In this document: positions 24,104 through 30,779 of the stretch, in pieces
Layout: every line of letters starts with the position of its first letter
Numbering within the stretch: position 1 is the first letter of the stretch
Source: Hofstenia miamia
Lineage: Eukaryota > Xenacoelomorpha > Acoela
Assembly (NCBI GenBank): GCA_004352715.1
Contig: SCFE01000022.1
Location: 919,161-983,160 of the forward strand
DNA: 64,000 bases
Direction of reading: 5' to 3'
Made by a program: the position numbers and the translations under genes
Notes under the pieces: generated by a model
What the model saw: the letters and a program-made list of their open reading frames with translations, nothing else
What the model was told of the DNA's origin: nothing
The model's database searches: none

Positions 24104-24651
24104 TTATTTTGCTTTCTTATTCGTTTCTTTGCTAATTTTCCTTTATCCTGATAGTTTCTTAGCCTAAGTTAATTTTAAAAGGGATCCATATTTGATAAAA
24201 TATCTGTTAGCTTTCCAATAATTTGTTTTTCACGTAAAAATAACCTATTGAAGTTAACATATTAAAATTGTTAAACGCCTAGTTGAATATTTTTTAAATG
24301 ACATTGCTCTTCTGAATTTTGACTTCTTTAGGTCCAGCTTTAGTTGATCCAAACGCGCTTCATGACATTGCACGTTATTCATCGAGATTGGGACAAGCCT
24401 TAGACCTTCTTGTTTCTCAGCTTACACAGCAATTACACAACATGAGCATGCTGACGACTGGCTGTGTACAGGTGCATCGCGACATTGGTATGAGAACAGC
24501 TGAATGTGTAGACGATACTCTTCGGGTCATGTATGCTCTCATTGCTAAGCTTCAAGCATTAGATCAAGCAATCGTGCCTGTTTATGAATTGGGGCAGCAG
24601 ATCAGTGACTTAAAGTCATCCCTGGTGACTTTAGAGCAGCTCTGCCGATAG
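6967..24651 (+). CDS. BORCS6: BORC complex subunit 6-like protein (spliced, 10 coding exons)
   Basis: Ten exons (6967-7102, 11739-11810, 11943-12014, 12142-12213, 12423-12497, 12597-12668, 16352-16435, 16476-16706, 16782-16997, 24332-24651) join in frame to 1350 nt, 449 residues plus stop. Every junction is GT-AG and phase 1, which is strong internal support. Residues 1-343 are acidic, Ser/Glu/Asp-rich and probably disordered; residues 344-449 form the conserved helical domain of BORCS6/lyspersin (DUF2365), with the typical CVQVHRDIG and MYALIAKLQAL segments. In vertebrates BORCS6 is one of eight subunits of BORC on the lysosome surface, which recruits ARL8 and kinesin. The 7.3-kb last intron holds transposons, a partial second copy of exons 9-10 and an N gap, so an extra exon could be missing. 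The symbol rests on the last exon; the N-terminal exons are assigned by phase and composition. Confidence 0.72.
7785..8262 (+). mobile_element. LINE-A 3' end fragment with (ATT)n tail
   Basis: The plus strand encodes the LINE-A C-terminus in broken form (HSFFNRACASANFLLILKPP), matching the fragment at 17298-17760, and ends in a short 3' UTR with ttattattattatt at 8247-8262. It is 5'-truncated and inactive. It abuts, tail to tail, the minus-strand endonuclease-type element that follows. Confidence 0.65.
8162..8408. repeat. 247-bp direct repeat, copy 1
   Basis: Starts gctcctagtgtgactgtccc and ends ccactttggtactcc. It spans the LINE-A 3' tail and the adjoining minus-strand RLE-element 3' end. 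The copy at 11094-11340 has the same two-part structure and only scattered differences. Confidence 0.9.
8350..8793 (-). pseudogene. C-terminal RLE-like endonuclease domain of the retrotransposon
   Basis: The frame reads KVKILWDFNIQTSKVIEARR, PDIVVVDKEKRLGTVIDIAI and PKDGNVESKEKENIDKYREL. The PD...(10-15 residues)...D-I-A pattern followed by Lys/Tyr-rich helices resembles a PD-(D/E)xK nuclease fold. Compared with the second copy at 22440-22844 it lacks about 45 nt (ALGAVSKKHKRYLEQLGVPK region) near 8408, so its end is altered. It would nick target DNA to prime reverse transcription. Confidence 0.6.
8778..9137. repeat. Crossed duplication around single Ns at 8981 and 9138
   Basis: 8778-8980 repeats at 9139-9341 (offset 361) and 8982-9137 repeats at 9753-9908 (offset 771), with N at 8981 and 9138. 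The inserted block therefore holds only sequence that also occurs on either side, which looks like an unmerged contig end and not a biological repeat. Confidence 0.85.
9256..9567 (-). pseudogene. RT palm segment with YMDD box
   Basis: The frame contains SHLWYMDDMKMYASSMKMLQ; the YMDD codons are at 9520-9531 on the minus strand. It continues through GLEFGLGECATVTRTRGK and YKYLGV, the usual blocks after the catalytic Asp pair. Flanking frames hold the rest of the RT, separated by stops. Confidence 0.7.
9753..10224 (-). pseudogene. RT fingers and first palm block
   Basis: 9967-10224 encodes ALKKMKNWKAPGRDEVHGYW (the W-KAPG-D motif at the start of R2-like RTs) and 9753-9908 encodes DQLLIDQAVVENFRRKANLA followed by MAWTDYRKAYDSISHEW with the first catalytic Asp. 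Frames are broken between the two parts. Confidence 0.65.
10268..11025 (-). pseudogene. N-terminal charged region of the RLE-type retrotransposon
   Basis: Two frames (10825-11025 and 10268-10672) are rich in Lys, Glu and Arg and likely form coiled coil (MEMKKKRREEDKGDRKPAWE; LKQRLVAEAEKLRKYRARAK). This is the region between the N-terminal DNA-binding part and RT in R2-like proteins; the zinc finger itself is not present, so the copy is 5'-truncated. Confidence 0.5.
11094..11340. repeat. 247-bp direct repeat, copy 2
   Basis: Same 247-bp sequence as 8162-8408, including the junction between the LINE-A tail and the RLE-element 3' end. Together the two copies bracket the 2.7-kb element body as direct repeats. 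Confidence 0.9.
11341..11738. other. Intron 1 remainder of the BORCS6-like gene
   Basis: AT-rich intronic sequence with an (AAT)n run near 11512-11532. No coding or RNA feature is visible. Confidence 0.5.
11739..11810 (+). CDS. BORCS6: BORCS6-like exon 2 (24-residue repeat unit 1)
   Basis: A 72-nt exon between TTTAG and GTAAAA. With the split codons it encodes DSTEEQSATQDKNLVPLQSE and ETETTG-type ending. It is symmetric (phase 1-1), so it can be duplicated or skipped without breaking the frame. Confidence 0.6.
11943..12014 (+). CDS. BORCS6: BORCS6-like exon 3 (repeat unit 2)
   Basis: A 72-nt phase 1-1 exon (DSTEKQSSTQDENVDYLHSD, ending DNEKIG). It is near-identical to exon 4, and the preceding intron is also similar to the following one, so exon plus intron was copied as one unit of about 200 bp. 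Confidence 0.62.
12142..12213 (+). CDS. BORCS6: BORCS6-like exon 4 (repeat unit 3)
   Basis: A 72-nt phase 1-1 exon (DSTEKQSSDQDENVDSLHSD, ending DNEETG). It differs from exon 3 at few positions and is the youngest duplicate by eye. Confidence 0.62.
12423..12497 (+). CDS. BORCS6: BORCS6-like exon 5 (diverged repeat unit, 75 nt)
   Basis: A 75-nt phase 1-1 exon (ALTVQNSPSIEDKTGLSPQP, ending ESEKTG). It keeps the repeat layout (Q-S...EDK...L...P/S-E-S-E) but has one extra codon and a diverged first half. Confidence 0.55.
12597..12668 (+). CDS. BORCS6: BORCS6-like exon 6 (repeat unit)
   Basis: A 72-nt phase 1-1 exon (ESADKQSAIEDERVASLHSE, ending SEQSG) between TTTAG and GTAAAA. It follows the same 24-residue template as exons 2-4. 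Confidence 0.6.
13440..14400 (-). mobile_element. LINE-B endonuclease-linker relic, minus strand
   Basis: The minus strand reads NLSLIDYFLTN (14148-14342), then FNPFTDHNLCVYILSTMHIP and FLREFKEFNKHLFSELLDYI. This is the end of a LINE apurinic-type endonuclease (S-IDY-L..., D-H) and the linker before RT. It matches the plus-strand copy at 28100-28270. It lies in the intron between BORCS6-like exons 6 and 7 and is inactive. Confidence 0.55.
14460..15290 (-). mobile_element. Probable LINE-A-like relic, minus strand
   Basis: The plus strand is purine-rich and the minus strand translates to Ser/Leu/Phe/Pro/His-rich frames (SFPHLNHKAHIYICCF; PSSIPFYDVIPIPPSTDSSF), the same bias as the LINE-A copy at 21417-22340. 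No RT motif falls here; the HIPS...-type segment could be part of the endonuclease domain. Assignment is by composition and weak resemblance only. Confidence 0.35.
15452..15721 (-). pseudogene. Frame-shifted continuation of antisense exon B
   Basis: The frame reads LQRSEEQLRIESQFHIDSVF, HCEFCSDFITVHEAVYADRI and VKYPNLSDIPEYKDNLTMMK. It overlaps the end of exon B in a different frame and looks as coding-like as exon B itself. It contains a CEFC pair. Either one base is wrong in the assembly, or this is a pseudogene. Confidence 0.35.
15715..15863 (-). CDS. Candidate antisense exon B of an unrecognised nested gene
   Basis: After the acceptor ttttaatttcag the minus strand opens VLASASQNRNCMRDSNNTRR and continues through KKRKMLDLIANINSYQKNIE to TILMNDVR. 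The entry phase is 0, which matches the phase-0 donor of the antisense exon at 19982-20208, so the two can be joined in frame. Basic, probably helical; no known domain. The frame stops at 15648, whereas another frame stays protein-like from 15721 to 15452, suggesting a frameshift or sequencing error. Function unknown. Confidence 0.4.
16214..16287 (+). pseudogene. Dead copy of the 72-nt BORCS6-like repeat exon
   Basis: The sequence aligns by eye with exon 6 (gaatttatttgaaaaacaat versus gaatctgctgataaacagtc) and ends at the same CTGGTATG donor-like site. The acceptor AG has become tttGAat, and small indels plus stops break the frame, so it is an eroded unit of the same exon family. Confidence 0.5.
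16352..16435 (+). CDS. BORCS6: BORCS6-like exon 7 (84 nt)
   Basis: An 84-nt phase 1-1 exon (SDNHGVIEVPVTDEETPLNT, ending DENSEFG) between GTTTAG and GTTAGT. Acidic and low in hydrophobics, like its neighbours; it is no longer clearly a repeat-unit copy. Confidence 0.6.
16476..16706 (+). CDS. BORCS6: BORCS6-like exon 8 (231 nt)
   Basis: Phase 1-1 exon from TTTAG to GTAATA, encoding DVVSEEQAMLDNVKND through SVAEFEG. It is open throughout, highly acidic and has no folded-domain motif. A partial second copy without the 5' end lies at 18658-18836. Confidence 0.65.
16528..17150. repeat. Duplicated block R1 (second copy 18658-19280)
   Basis: R1 carries most of BORCS6-like exon 8 and all of exon 9 plus following intron. 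Its second copy (offset 2130) shows almost no differences (one seen near 19204) and is bounded by N at 18657 and 19281. Confidence 0.9.
16782..16997 (+). CDS. BORCS6: BORCS6-like exon 9 (216 nt)
   Basis: Phase 1-1 exon starting after TTAAG and ending before GTATGT. It encodes DDSLKPALSNNVESSEVSSN through a more hydrophobic end (SIVDIVLTEAEPLLAVNT). That end leads directly into the BORCS6 domain. A second full copy lies at 18912-19127 next to single-N joins. Confidence 0.65.
17298..17760 (+). mobile_element. LINE-A 3' end with (ATT)n tail
   Basis: A 131-residue frame reads RTLHSFFNRACTAANYILTR and ends CSYFISCDCPRCRKT, a Cys-rich C-terminus (C-x6-C-x-C-x2-C) shared with the minus-strand copy at 21417. 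It is followed by a 3' UTR, aataaag, and attattattatta. The copy is 5'-truncated, as is usual for LINEs, and is absent from the second copy of this region at 19280-19282. Confidence 0.7.
17994..18656 (-). mobile_element. Mariner-like transposase relic, minus strand
   Basis: Minus-strand pieces recall mariner: VPVGTTVTGEL, FILCYDSTGSHRAAVV (usual form LLHDNARPH) and HLAYASDLSARDYYFVPKMK (usual PPYSPDLAPCDYFLFPKLK). Several stops and frameshifts separate them and the catalytic context is eroded. Repeated at 19282-19923. Confidence 0.6.
18015..18656. repeat. Duplicated block R2 (second copy 19282-19923)
   Basis: Contains the mariner relic. The second copy follows at offset 1267, directly after R1's second copy. 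The 864 bp between R1 and R2 (17151-18014, with the LINE-A insert) are missing from the second pair. Confidence 0.9.
18658..19280. repeat. Second copy of block R1 (BORCS6-like exons 8-9)
   Basis: It lacks the first 52 nt of exon 8 and therefore its splice acceptor, but holds a full exon 9 (18912-19127). Bounded on both sides by a single N, it is best read as an unmerged allele or contig end. It should not be added to the coding model without validation. Confidence 0.85.
19282..19923 (-). mobile_element. Mariner-like relic, second copy (block R2)
   Basis: Same sequence as 18015-18656 to the base as far as I can see, running on into unique sequence with the antisense exon A at 19982. Confidence 0.6.
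19982..20208 (-). CDS. Candidate antisense exon A of an unrecognised nested gene
   Basis: On the minus strand a TTTTTAG acceptor opens a 227-nt frame: GSFKKLGDISAKTTLNDLQS, ILHASLRDSEYAVDKYQSVN, RVHWDLYTSQAIQTDVRLMA, GIAVAFNREEIMQEK, followed by an AAG|GTATAAG donor. The frame is open, enters in phase 1 and exits in phase 0, and has balanced composition, unlike its AT-rich surroundings. It can be joined to exon B at 15863. I do not recognise the family; it looks helical and cytosolic, with no signal peptide in this exon. Confidence 0.45.
20209..20875. other. Intronic AT-rich stretch
   Basis: No open frame, RNA gene or repeat recognised. It would contain the intron upstream of antisense exon A and part of the last BORCS6-like intron. 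Confidence 0.5.
20880..21385 (+). mobile_element. LINE-A internal fragment, plus strand
   Basis: Pyrimidine-rich plus-strand coding of the LINE linker between endonuclease and RT (LPSLKWNHLSALLNLEKDDF and FNAYFAFNFSDNNNN) leading to a simple (AAT)n run near 21381-21410. The matching RT is not in this orientation, so this is a truncated or rearranged piece. Confidence 0.5.
21395..22425 (-). mobile_element. LINE-A reverse transcriptase and C-terminus, minus strand
   Basis: Minus-strand RT blocks in order: SYHPIAILSRLSITFERLVF (about 22320-22400), CTIFLDISKAFDRLPHSILL (22097-22339), SSGAPQGFVFAVLFFLIAIN with LLYVDDTAIF (YVDD codons 21920-21931), THLGVQLADNLNWSGHVSLR, and a C-terminal CSYFISCDCPHCRKT. 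The block before the 3' tail at 21381-21420 is (ATT)n on the element's strand. Frames are shifted at least twice, so it is dead. YVDD replaces the usual YADD. Confidence 0.8.
22426..22844 (-). mobile_element. RLE-type element 3' end, second copy, cut by N gap
   Basis: Encodes RRPDIVVVDKEKRLGTVIDI, AVPKDRNVESKEKEKIDKYR and VVGALGAVSKKHKRYLEQLG, the longer form of the domain at 8350-8793. Its 3' end abuts LINE-A sequence at about 22426. The 5' part runs into the N gap. Confidence 0.65.
22845..23844. other. Assembly gap, 1000 N
   Basis: Exactly 1000 N, a round number that suggests an estimated or default gap size. The gap begins inside the RLE-type element and lies in the last BORCS6-like intron. 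Confidence 1.
23845..24056 (-). repeat. Tandem 75-bp-type repeat joined to a tRNA-like (SINE) head
   Basis: Two tandem copies of a unit starting cctaggaagttgccaaccaa (23850 and 23921) are followed by sequence that on the minus strand reads GTAGCCCAGTTGGTAGAG near 24020-24050, close to a Pol III A box (TRGCNNAGYNGG). A convincing B box is not seen. This suggests a tRNA-derived SINE; a decayed tRNA pseudogene is the alternative. Confidence 0.4.
24057..24104. repeat. (ATT)n microsatellite
   Basis: About sixteen ATT/TTA units next to the SINE-like head. Confidence 0.95.
24332..24651 (+). CDS. BORCS6: BORCS6-like last exon: conserved BORCS6 domain
   Basis: From TTTAG at 24331 to TAG at 24649-24651. 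The 106 residues (SPALVDPNALHDIARYSSRL onward) are predicted to be mainly helical and match the C-terminal domain of BORCS6: the DP-LL-I-R start, LDLLVSQL, CVQVHRDIGMRTAECVDD, MYALIAKLQALDQAI, PVYELGQQI and a final LE-L repeat. The acceptor phase (1) fits the previous exon's donor. This is the part on which the gene name rests. Confidence 0.85.
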
Positions 24652-25430
24652 TTTATAGTGCCTAGATACATTTTATCAACACTCGATTTCATCTACTTTT
24701 GATATTCATTTTAAAGATATTTCATATCTAATGATTCAAAATGAATAATTGAGGAATAGAAATTATCTAGGAAATTAAAATATTTATATAGTAAATTTAT
24801 ATTATTTTTGTAAATATATCATTTAATTTGTTTATTACTTGTATATTTTTGATAAATATCTGCTTTTTTATTTGTAGATTCAATTTTGTTTGTTACTTAA
24901 TTTATAGTTGAAGTCCATAGTTTTAGGTAATATGGCAATAGATGTTGTTAAGGAAATGAAATTTACACCGGTTTAACGAGATAACATTATCCTCGAATAC
25001 CTCTTGCTTTTGATGTTTCGGGATTTTGTATAAATTGATATAGCAGTTGCGTTATATACAAAACACTTGTCTTCTAGTATTGTGGTCTTTTAGATTGAAT
25101 AGCTTATTAATGAACAATCTAGTTGTGGAATATGTCGGATTCCTTCAACAGAATCATTGTGGATTTAGTTAATTTGTTAGTAGATCAATTTATTTTATTG
25201 AGGTGTGCATGATAGAAGTTTTATTGTCTGGTTGGAATGTAATGCTTCTTCTATGAAGGGAAATCTAGTAAGCACTAAATAGATTGTAGCCTTTATAAAA
25301 TGAACCGTTTGCTTAAAATGTAAAATATGTATTCAGACCAGAAATATGAGACAGTGTTTTCATGCATGTTAATGAAGATCTAATGTTTAATTCTTTTCTA
25401 AATAATTTTGAAATCTCTTAATTTCCTTTA
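24652..25430. other. Downstream of the BORCS6-like stop codon
   Basis: Presumed 3' UTR and intergenic DNA. AT-rich, no repeat or gene recognised. Confidence 0.5.
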
Positions 25431-25439
25431 TCTCCATAA

Positions 25440-27420
25440 ACGAATTAGTTAGAAAAATCAGGTACAAAGGCTTTCAAAGAAAAACATTGGCTAACGCCTG
25501 CTTTAAAATTATTAACAAAAACGAATAATTAATACATGCCTGTCTTCTGAATCTAGTGATAATTACAACGAGTACAAATTAACTGAAGTAAATGTAATAT
25601 TGCAATTCGACATTCAAAATGAAATGGGGATTTTATCAAAATGTATTAAATCGAAATATGCAAGAGCATAATAAATTCCATTGAAAATAATGTTGTTTCT
25701 AGTAAGTTAGACATTGCTGATGCACTTAGTGATATGTTTCTAAACTTAGGAAAATATCAAAGTGGTCATATACCCTTTCAATTTTAGCAAAAATTCAAAA
25801 TACATTTTTCCTTTAGATTTGTCAATAAACCAGAAGTATTGTAGGCTATATCTAAGCTACCAACAAATTCATGGCTACAACTGAAATTTCTACCTGATTT
25901 ATTAACGAAGGCGCAAATAATCGACCCATTAATTTTTATAAAATACACATGCATTAAAACAAATTCTCTTCCTTCGCACTTAAAGCTCGCAAATGTAACC
26001 CTGTTATATAAAAAGTCCTCTAAAAATATAAAAATTAGCGCGCCATTTAAACTATCTCACCTTTCTAAATTCATTGAAAAACTGTTTTTTGAACAATTGA
26101 GTTATTAGTGATTCTTAGTAATTTTAATAAAAATATTAATCTAAAAGAAATTTGTCCAACTTAAGAATCGCCATGTTACAAAAATTCTCTCTAAATATGC
26201 ACTATTTTTTTGAAAAGATAATATACAATTTAACGCTAATTGCAGAAAATTTATGCTTGTAGCTGTAATCATCTTTGGTGTTAAGTTTTGGTTTGCATTG
26301 ACCTTATGTATATACTTTTGATTATTTTTCAATTTTTGGAGATGGTAGATCTTAAAATTTTGATGTCATAATTTTATCCATATTTTCTTAGGTGTTCCAA
26401 TATTGTTGATTCATTTTCGTCGTCTTTATTCTTCTGCGTAGTTGACTGCTACTGTATCCAAAATAGTCACCACAGATGCAATTGATTTTATAGATAGAAT
26501 TGGACTTATCGGATATCTTTGTCATTGATTTTAATTCTAGGTTTTGACTAAGCTTTTTCGTTGCATAAACATCTTACATTCCCTTTTATATTATTAATTC
26601 TTTGTACTTGATTTATCATATCTATTGTGTGTTTACCTCTATATTCAATCTTAAAAGTGTGTTTAAAATTATTTGAATATTTTGCTAATGTGTTCAATGT
26701 TTCATCCATTGCTTCTTTACTAAATTTGTTATTAAATGTTCTTGAGTATTCGTTGTTGGATTGAAAATTAATTTGATGAATTCTTCGTATTGATGCCATA
26801 AGAACTTAAAAGATCAAAAAATTAAATAAAATTTAAATCAAAATTTGTTCACAGCTGTAGCTCTACTTGACTTAAGTAAAGCATTTAACTCAATGAATTT
26901 TGATATTTTAAAAGAAAAATTAAGTCAACAAGATTTTAGTTTCAATGCAATAAATTTTATTATGAGTCTTCTAAGCAATCGCAAACAAATAAAAATTGAT
27001 TTTTTCAGAATATATTATTACAAATTTAGGTGTATCCAAGGAACTATATTAGACCGCATTCTATTTGTAACATATATAAATGATATTTCAAAACCCTTGG
27101 AAAACGAAACTATTTATCAATACGCAGAAAATACTTGCATATTACGAACAGCAAAATATCCCTTTGAGGCAACCAGACATCTGACAAAAGATATTCAAAT
27201 TCTGTTAACTTATTTCAATCGTAATAAACTAAGAAATATTTCTAAAAATCTCAATTTATCATTTTTTCATCCAGCTAGCCACTGCCTCAAGTGACACTGA
27301 CCGTTCTTATTTGAAATTAATTTATTTTAATTCTGTTCCAAGGTGCGTAACCCTGATCGAATATTTACTTGATCTAGAATTTCACTCTTAGAACATTTAT
27401 CGGAGAATGAAACAAGAAGA
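25440..27420 (+). mobile_element. LINE-B copy 1, interrupted and decayed
   Basis: 25440-26110 encodes the linker and first RT blocks (SSKLDIADALSDMFLNLGKY; SHLKLANVTLLYKKSSKNIK; LSKFIEKLFFEQLSY). 26845-27294 continues with VALLDLSKAFNSMNFDILKE and IYQYAENTCIL. The catalytic YADD has become YAEN (27121-27132), which would kill polymerase activity. About 730 bp of other sequence separates the two halves. Confidence 0.7.
26111..26844. other. Insert between two halves of LINE-B copy 1
   Basis: AT-rich. A minus-strand frame at 26548-26799 (NKFSKEAMDETLNTLAKYSN) is weakly protein-like but has no recognised motif. It may be a second, older insertion. Confidence 0.3.
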
Positions 27421-28060
27421 ATAAGTGTCGTCCTCTCTTGATGTTGTTCTTAACAAGCACATTTTTTGCAACTCGCTTGCATTTCTGTTCTTTATTTGAT
27501 TTTTATGTTTTTATTTTGTTTAAATAAGTTGTTAATATTTGATAATATATTTCTTTTTTCATCAAAAGAAGAAAGTTTACTGAAAATATTAAAATGCATG
27601 TTTGTGATACTAAAATTATTCAAAGGACATGTGTAATAAGAGACAAAGCCTTAAAATTAGATAATTTTCTTTCCTATCTAGAGTAAAATATTTGTACAAT
27701 TTGTGTCATGTAGTGAACATGTTTACTTTACTGTACATTACTCTTTCAAAATATAACTATCCAAATGTTGACTGGGCATTTAAAACACTGAATTATTTTG
27801 AAAAGCATGAGTCTATACCGCAATTAAATTGACAATATAATATCTTGGCCTCGAGTCACTTTATTCAGATTTTGAATCACATCATCCTATTTTCGAAACA
27901 CTATGGGTTCAAATTAAATCTCCGATATTTCAGAATACATCTCATTCAAATACATTGAAATTAACAATATTCCTAATTGTATTCAAACACTTAATTTATT
28001 TGGTAATTTTAACAAACTATTTCAATAATTATGAAGGAAATTATATAAATCAATTGTTCA
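27421..28060. other. AT-rich spacer
   Basis: No gene, RNA or repeat recognised between two LINE-B copies. Confidence 0.5.
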
Positions 28061-30190
28061 TTATTAAATCTTTAACCTGTCAATGCAAATGAATGAACAC
28101 GAAGAATTTCTCTCATAGATTATTTCCTAGCGAACTCAACAGAAAATTTTAAAACTATTATTACTGAATCATTTAGTGACCATGCCCTATGCATTTATAT
28201 ATCTAATACACTACACAATCCTAACAGAAAACTTTTAATGCATGAGATTATTAAAATTATAATGATTAATGTATGCAAAAGCTGTTATGCAATATTCCAT
28301 ATGACTATACTTATAAACTAAAATCTGGTCAACAAATGCTAAACTTTCTTTCTACCGAAATCTGTAAAGCTTTGGACATAGCTGCACAAATTAAGAGGAG
28401 GCGAGTCGCCACAAAACGTGAATTAATTAGCAGCACACATGCTGACAATCAAGAAATTAGAGGCCAAGTGAAAATATGCGGGAGCACTTTTATTTAGCCC
28501 TATCTGAACCAAAAACCGCAAATTGGGCCCTCTATGAACAGTCGAAAAAATTAATTAGAAACCTTAGACTTAAGAAATATGATTCAAAGCCGCGCGTATT
28601 TTTTGAAAATTTGTCTACAGAAAAGCAGAAATGGAAGTTTTTGTAAGGAATTATTGGCAATAAAAAAGCAAAGCAATGAAATAACTACCGACAGTAAGAA
28701 AATAATATACTTATCAAATGNTTTAAGAAAAGTTTAAATTAATTACAAAAGACAACTTGACTTTATCAGTAATCAGAAAAATCGTTTAAATGATTTACAT
28801 GACAATGAAAACAAAATTCAGCATTCAATAATTGCAATTGCTTTATTACGCCACTAGATGGCTACCAACCACCAAAATAATTTCTTGATATGTTCTAAAT
28901 CATCACAGGAATAAAAAAGTCATGTGCATATAAAAAGAAATTGTTCAATTTTCGACTTGCAAATATTGCCGAACTAGCTCATATTGCAAATAATGTCGAT
29001 ACTAATAAATCTACGGCAACACATAACATCCCATATTTCATCATTAAACGATATTTCTATATTTTTTGGTGAGCATTTAACTTTTGCATTTAATCAATGT
29101 ATTATTGATAATGATTTTCCAAATATTTAAAAAAACTCGGATATCACACCAATATATAAAACGGGGGATCTAATGAATCCTAAAAATTATAGACCTATTG
29201 CCATAACTCATCCATTTAGCAAACTCCTTAAAAAAATACTATATTCTCAAATCAACCAGTATATTGTCTCAGAAATGAATTTTATCTGATAACCAGGTTG
29301 GTACAAGCTGTACAAGCAATGCTATTTTATCGATTACTGAACAAATATACTGTAATAAATCGAAAAACAAATGCTGTTGCGTTGCCCTGCTAGATCTTAG
29401 CAAGGCATTTAATTCGATGAATTTTGATATATTGGAAAGAAAATTAGCCAGCCTATGGATTTCATGATGATGCAATTAATAAATAATTTTCTTAAACATA
29501 GGAAGCAGAGAGTTGTGCTAAATCGAGAAAAATCTACCTACCTATATACAGATCGGGGAGTGCCACAAGGCACAGATTTAGGGCCTATTTTATTTGCATT
29601 ATATGCCAATGATCTATCAGCAAACGTTAAAAATTGTGAAATCTATCAGTACGCCGATGATACCTGTCGACTAACAAAAGATAAAAATGCATTCATTGTG
29701 GCTAAGATTTTGCAATCAAACATTGAAAAATTAGGAATATATTTCGAAGATAATCACCTAAAAATTAATATAGCTAAAACGCAATATATTGTTTTTGAAA
29801 CTTACAACCATAAATAGAGATATTGATTTAAAAGTCGGTGAAGAAAACTTTAAACAAACACATTCAGTTAAACATTTAGGAGTTCAAATTGATAATGAAT
29901 TAAAATTTGCTGAATTTCTTTTACATTAAAACAGGAAAATTTCTTCTAACATCCAACACATATATCATCTACGATGCTTTGGTGAAGCATACATACTCAA
30001 ATAATAAATGCGTTTTGCATATCGCATTTACAATATTGCTCATTCCTTTTATTACATCTCCCGGCCAAAGCCGTCAACTATTCTTACAAAAGATCAATTA
30101 CCAAGCCCATTTTGCCGTACGATGACCAAACTTTGGAATTCCCTAGAACGTTCAGTATGAATTGAAAAAAATTATAAACAATTGAAGAAA
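28061..30190 (+). mobile_element. LINE-B copy 2 (endonuclease end to C-terminus)
   Basis: Order of pieces: endonuclease end (SLIDYFLANSTENFKTIITE, then SFSDHALCIYI), linker (28273-28497), RT start (NPKNYRPIAITHPFSKLLKK), VALLDLSKAFNSMNFDILE, GVPQGTDLGPILFALYANDL and QYADDTCRLTK with YADD at 29650-29661. It ends with a TMTKLWNSLERSV C-terminus near 30150. This is the best preserved LINE-B copy here but still has several frameshifts and stops. Confidence 0.8.
29455..29817 (+). pseudogene. LINE-B RT palm, longest intact frame
   Basis: A 120-residue frame holds NFLKHRKQRVVLNREKSTYL, GVPQGTDLGPILFALYANDL, YADD and LKINIAKTQYIVFETY. Both catalytic aspartates of YADD are kept. The frame upstream with DLSKAFNSM is one frame off. 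Confidence 0.75.
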
Positions 30191-30248
30191 AAAGTTAAAT
30201 TAAGTTTGTTACACAAATAACACACGTTAGGAACATTGGTGAAACCTA

Positions 30249-30282
30249 GGACAACTAGATTAATATTATAATCTAGTTGTCC
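30249..30282. repeat. Perfect 14-bp inverted repeat with 6-bp loop
   Basis: The arms ggacaactagatta and taatctagttgtcc flank atatta. Outside the arms lies ggtgaaacc on the left and gggtgaaacc on the right, like a short target duplication around a miniature fold-back insert. Confidence 0.8.
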
Positions 30283-30294
30283 TTGGGTGAAACC

Positions 30295-30500
30295 AAAAGG
30301 CATTTGAAGACACAAATTCAAAGTCATCTACAGTATATGGACACTTACAATTCGAAATTTATATGCACTTGAAAATACATAAAGCATCAACATCTGACTT
30401 TAATATTTTAATGAAACACAAATGCACCCAGATCGCAGAATCAATTTATATTAAGGAAGAGAAACCTAATTTTAATACAAAATGTCATTAAACCCTACTT
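30295..30500 (+). mobile_element. Penelope-like GIY-YIG C-terminal relic
   Basis: In-frame pieces VYGHLQFEIYMHLKIHKAST, DFNILMKHKCTQIAESIYIK and EEKPNFNTKCH match the region after the GIY-YIG core (H...F-H...ILA-ALYIK--KP-LN). It is 5'-truncated. Confidence 0.5.
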
Positions 30501-30779
30501 AAGACGTCCTTGCTTTAGACTCACAAATATTGATGAATTAGATAAGATATGATAAGAGATTTTATATTCAGATAAATGTTTGCAATTAAATAATTTATAA
30601 TTTATCTGAATAGCGTCATAAATTACAAAAAAGTAACTAATCTACAAATCAACATACATTACAAAAAGTAACAAATCTTACTGACTATGGATAAATTACT
30701 GTATATTGCTATTTTAATGACGAGTTATCGTATAGTCATTGTTGTAAAATTTAAATCCTAACCATGATGTACCAGAAAT

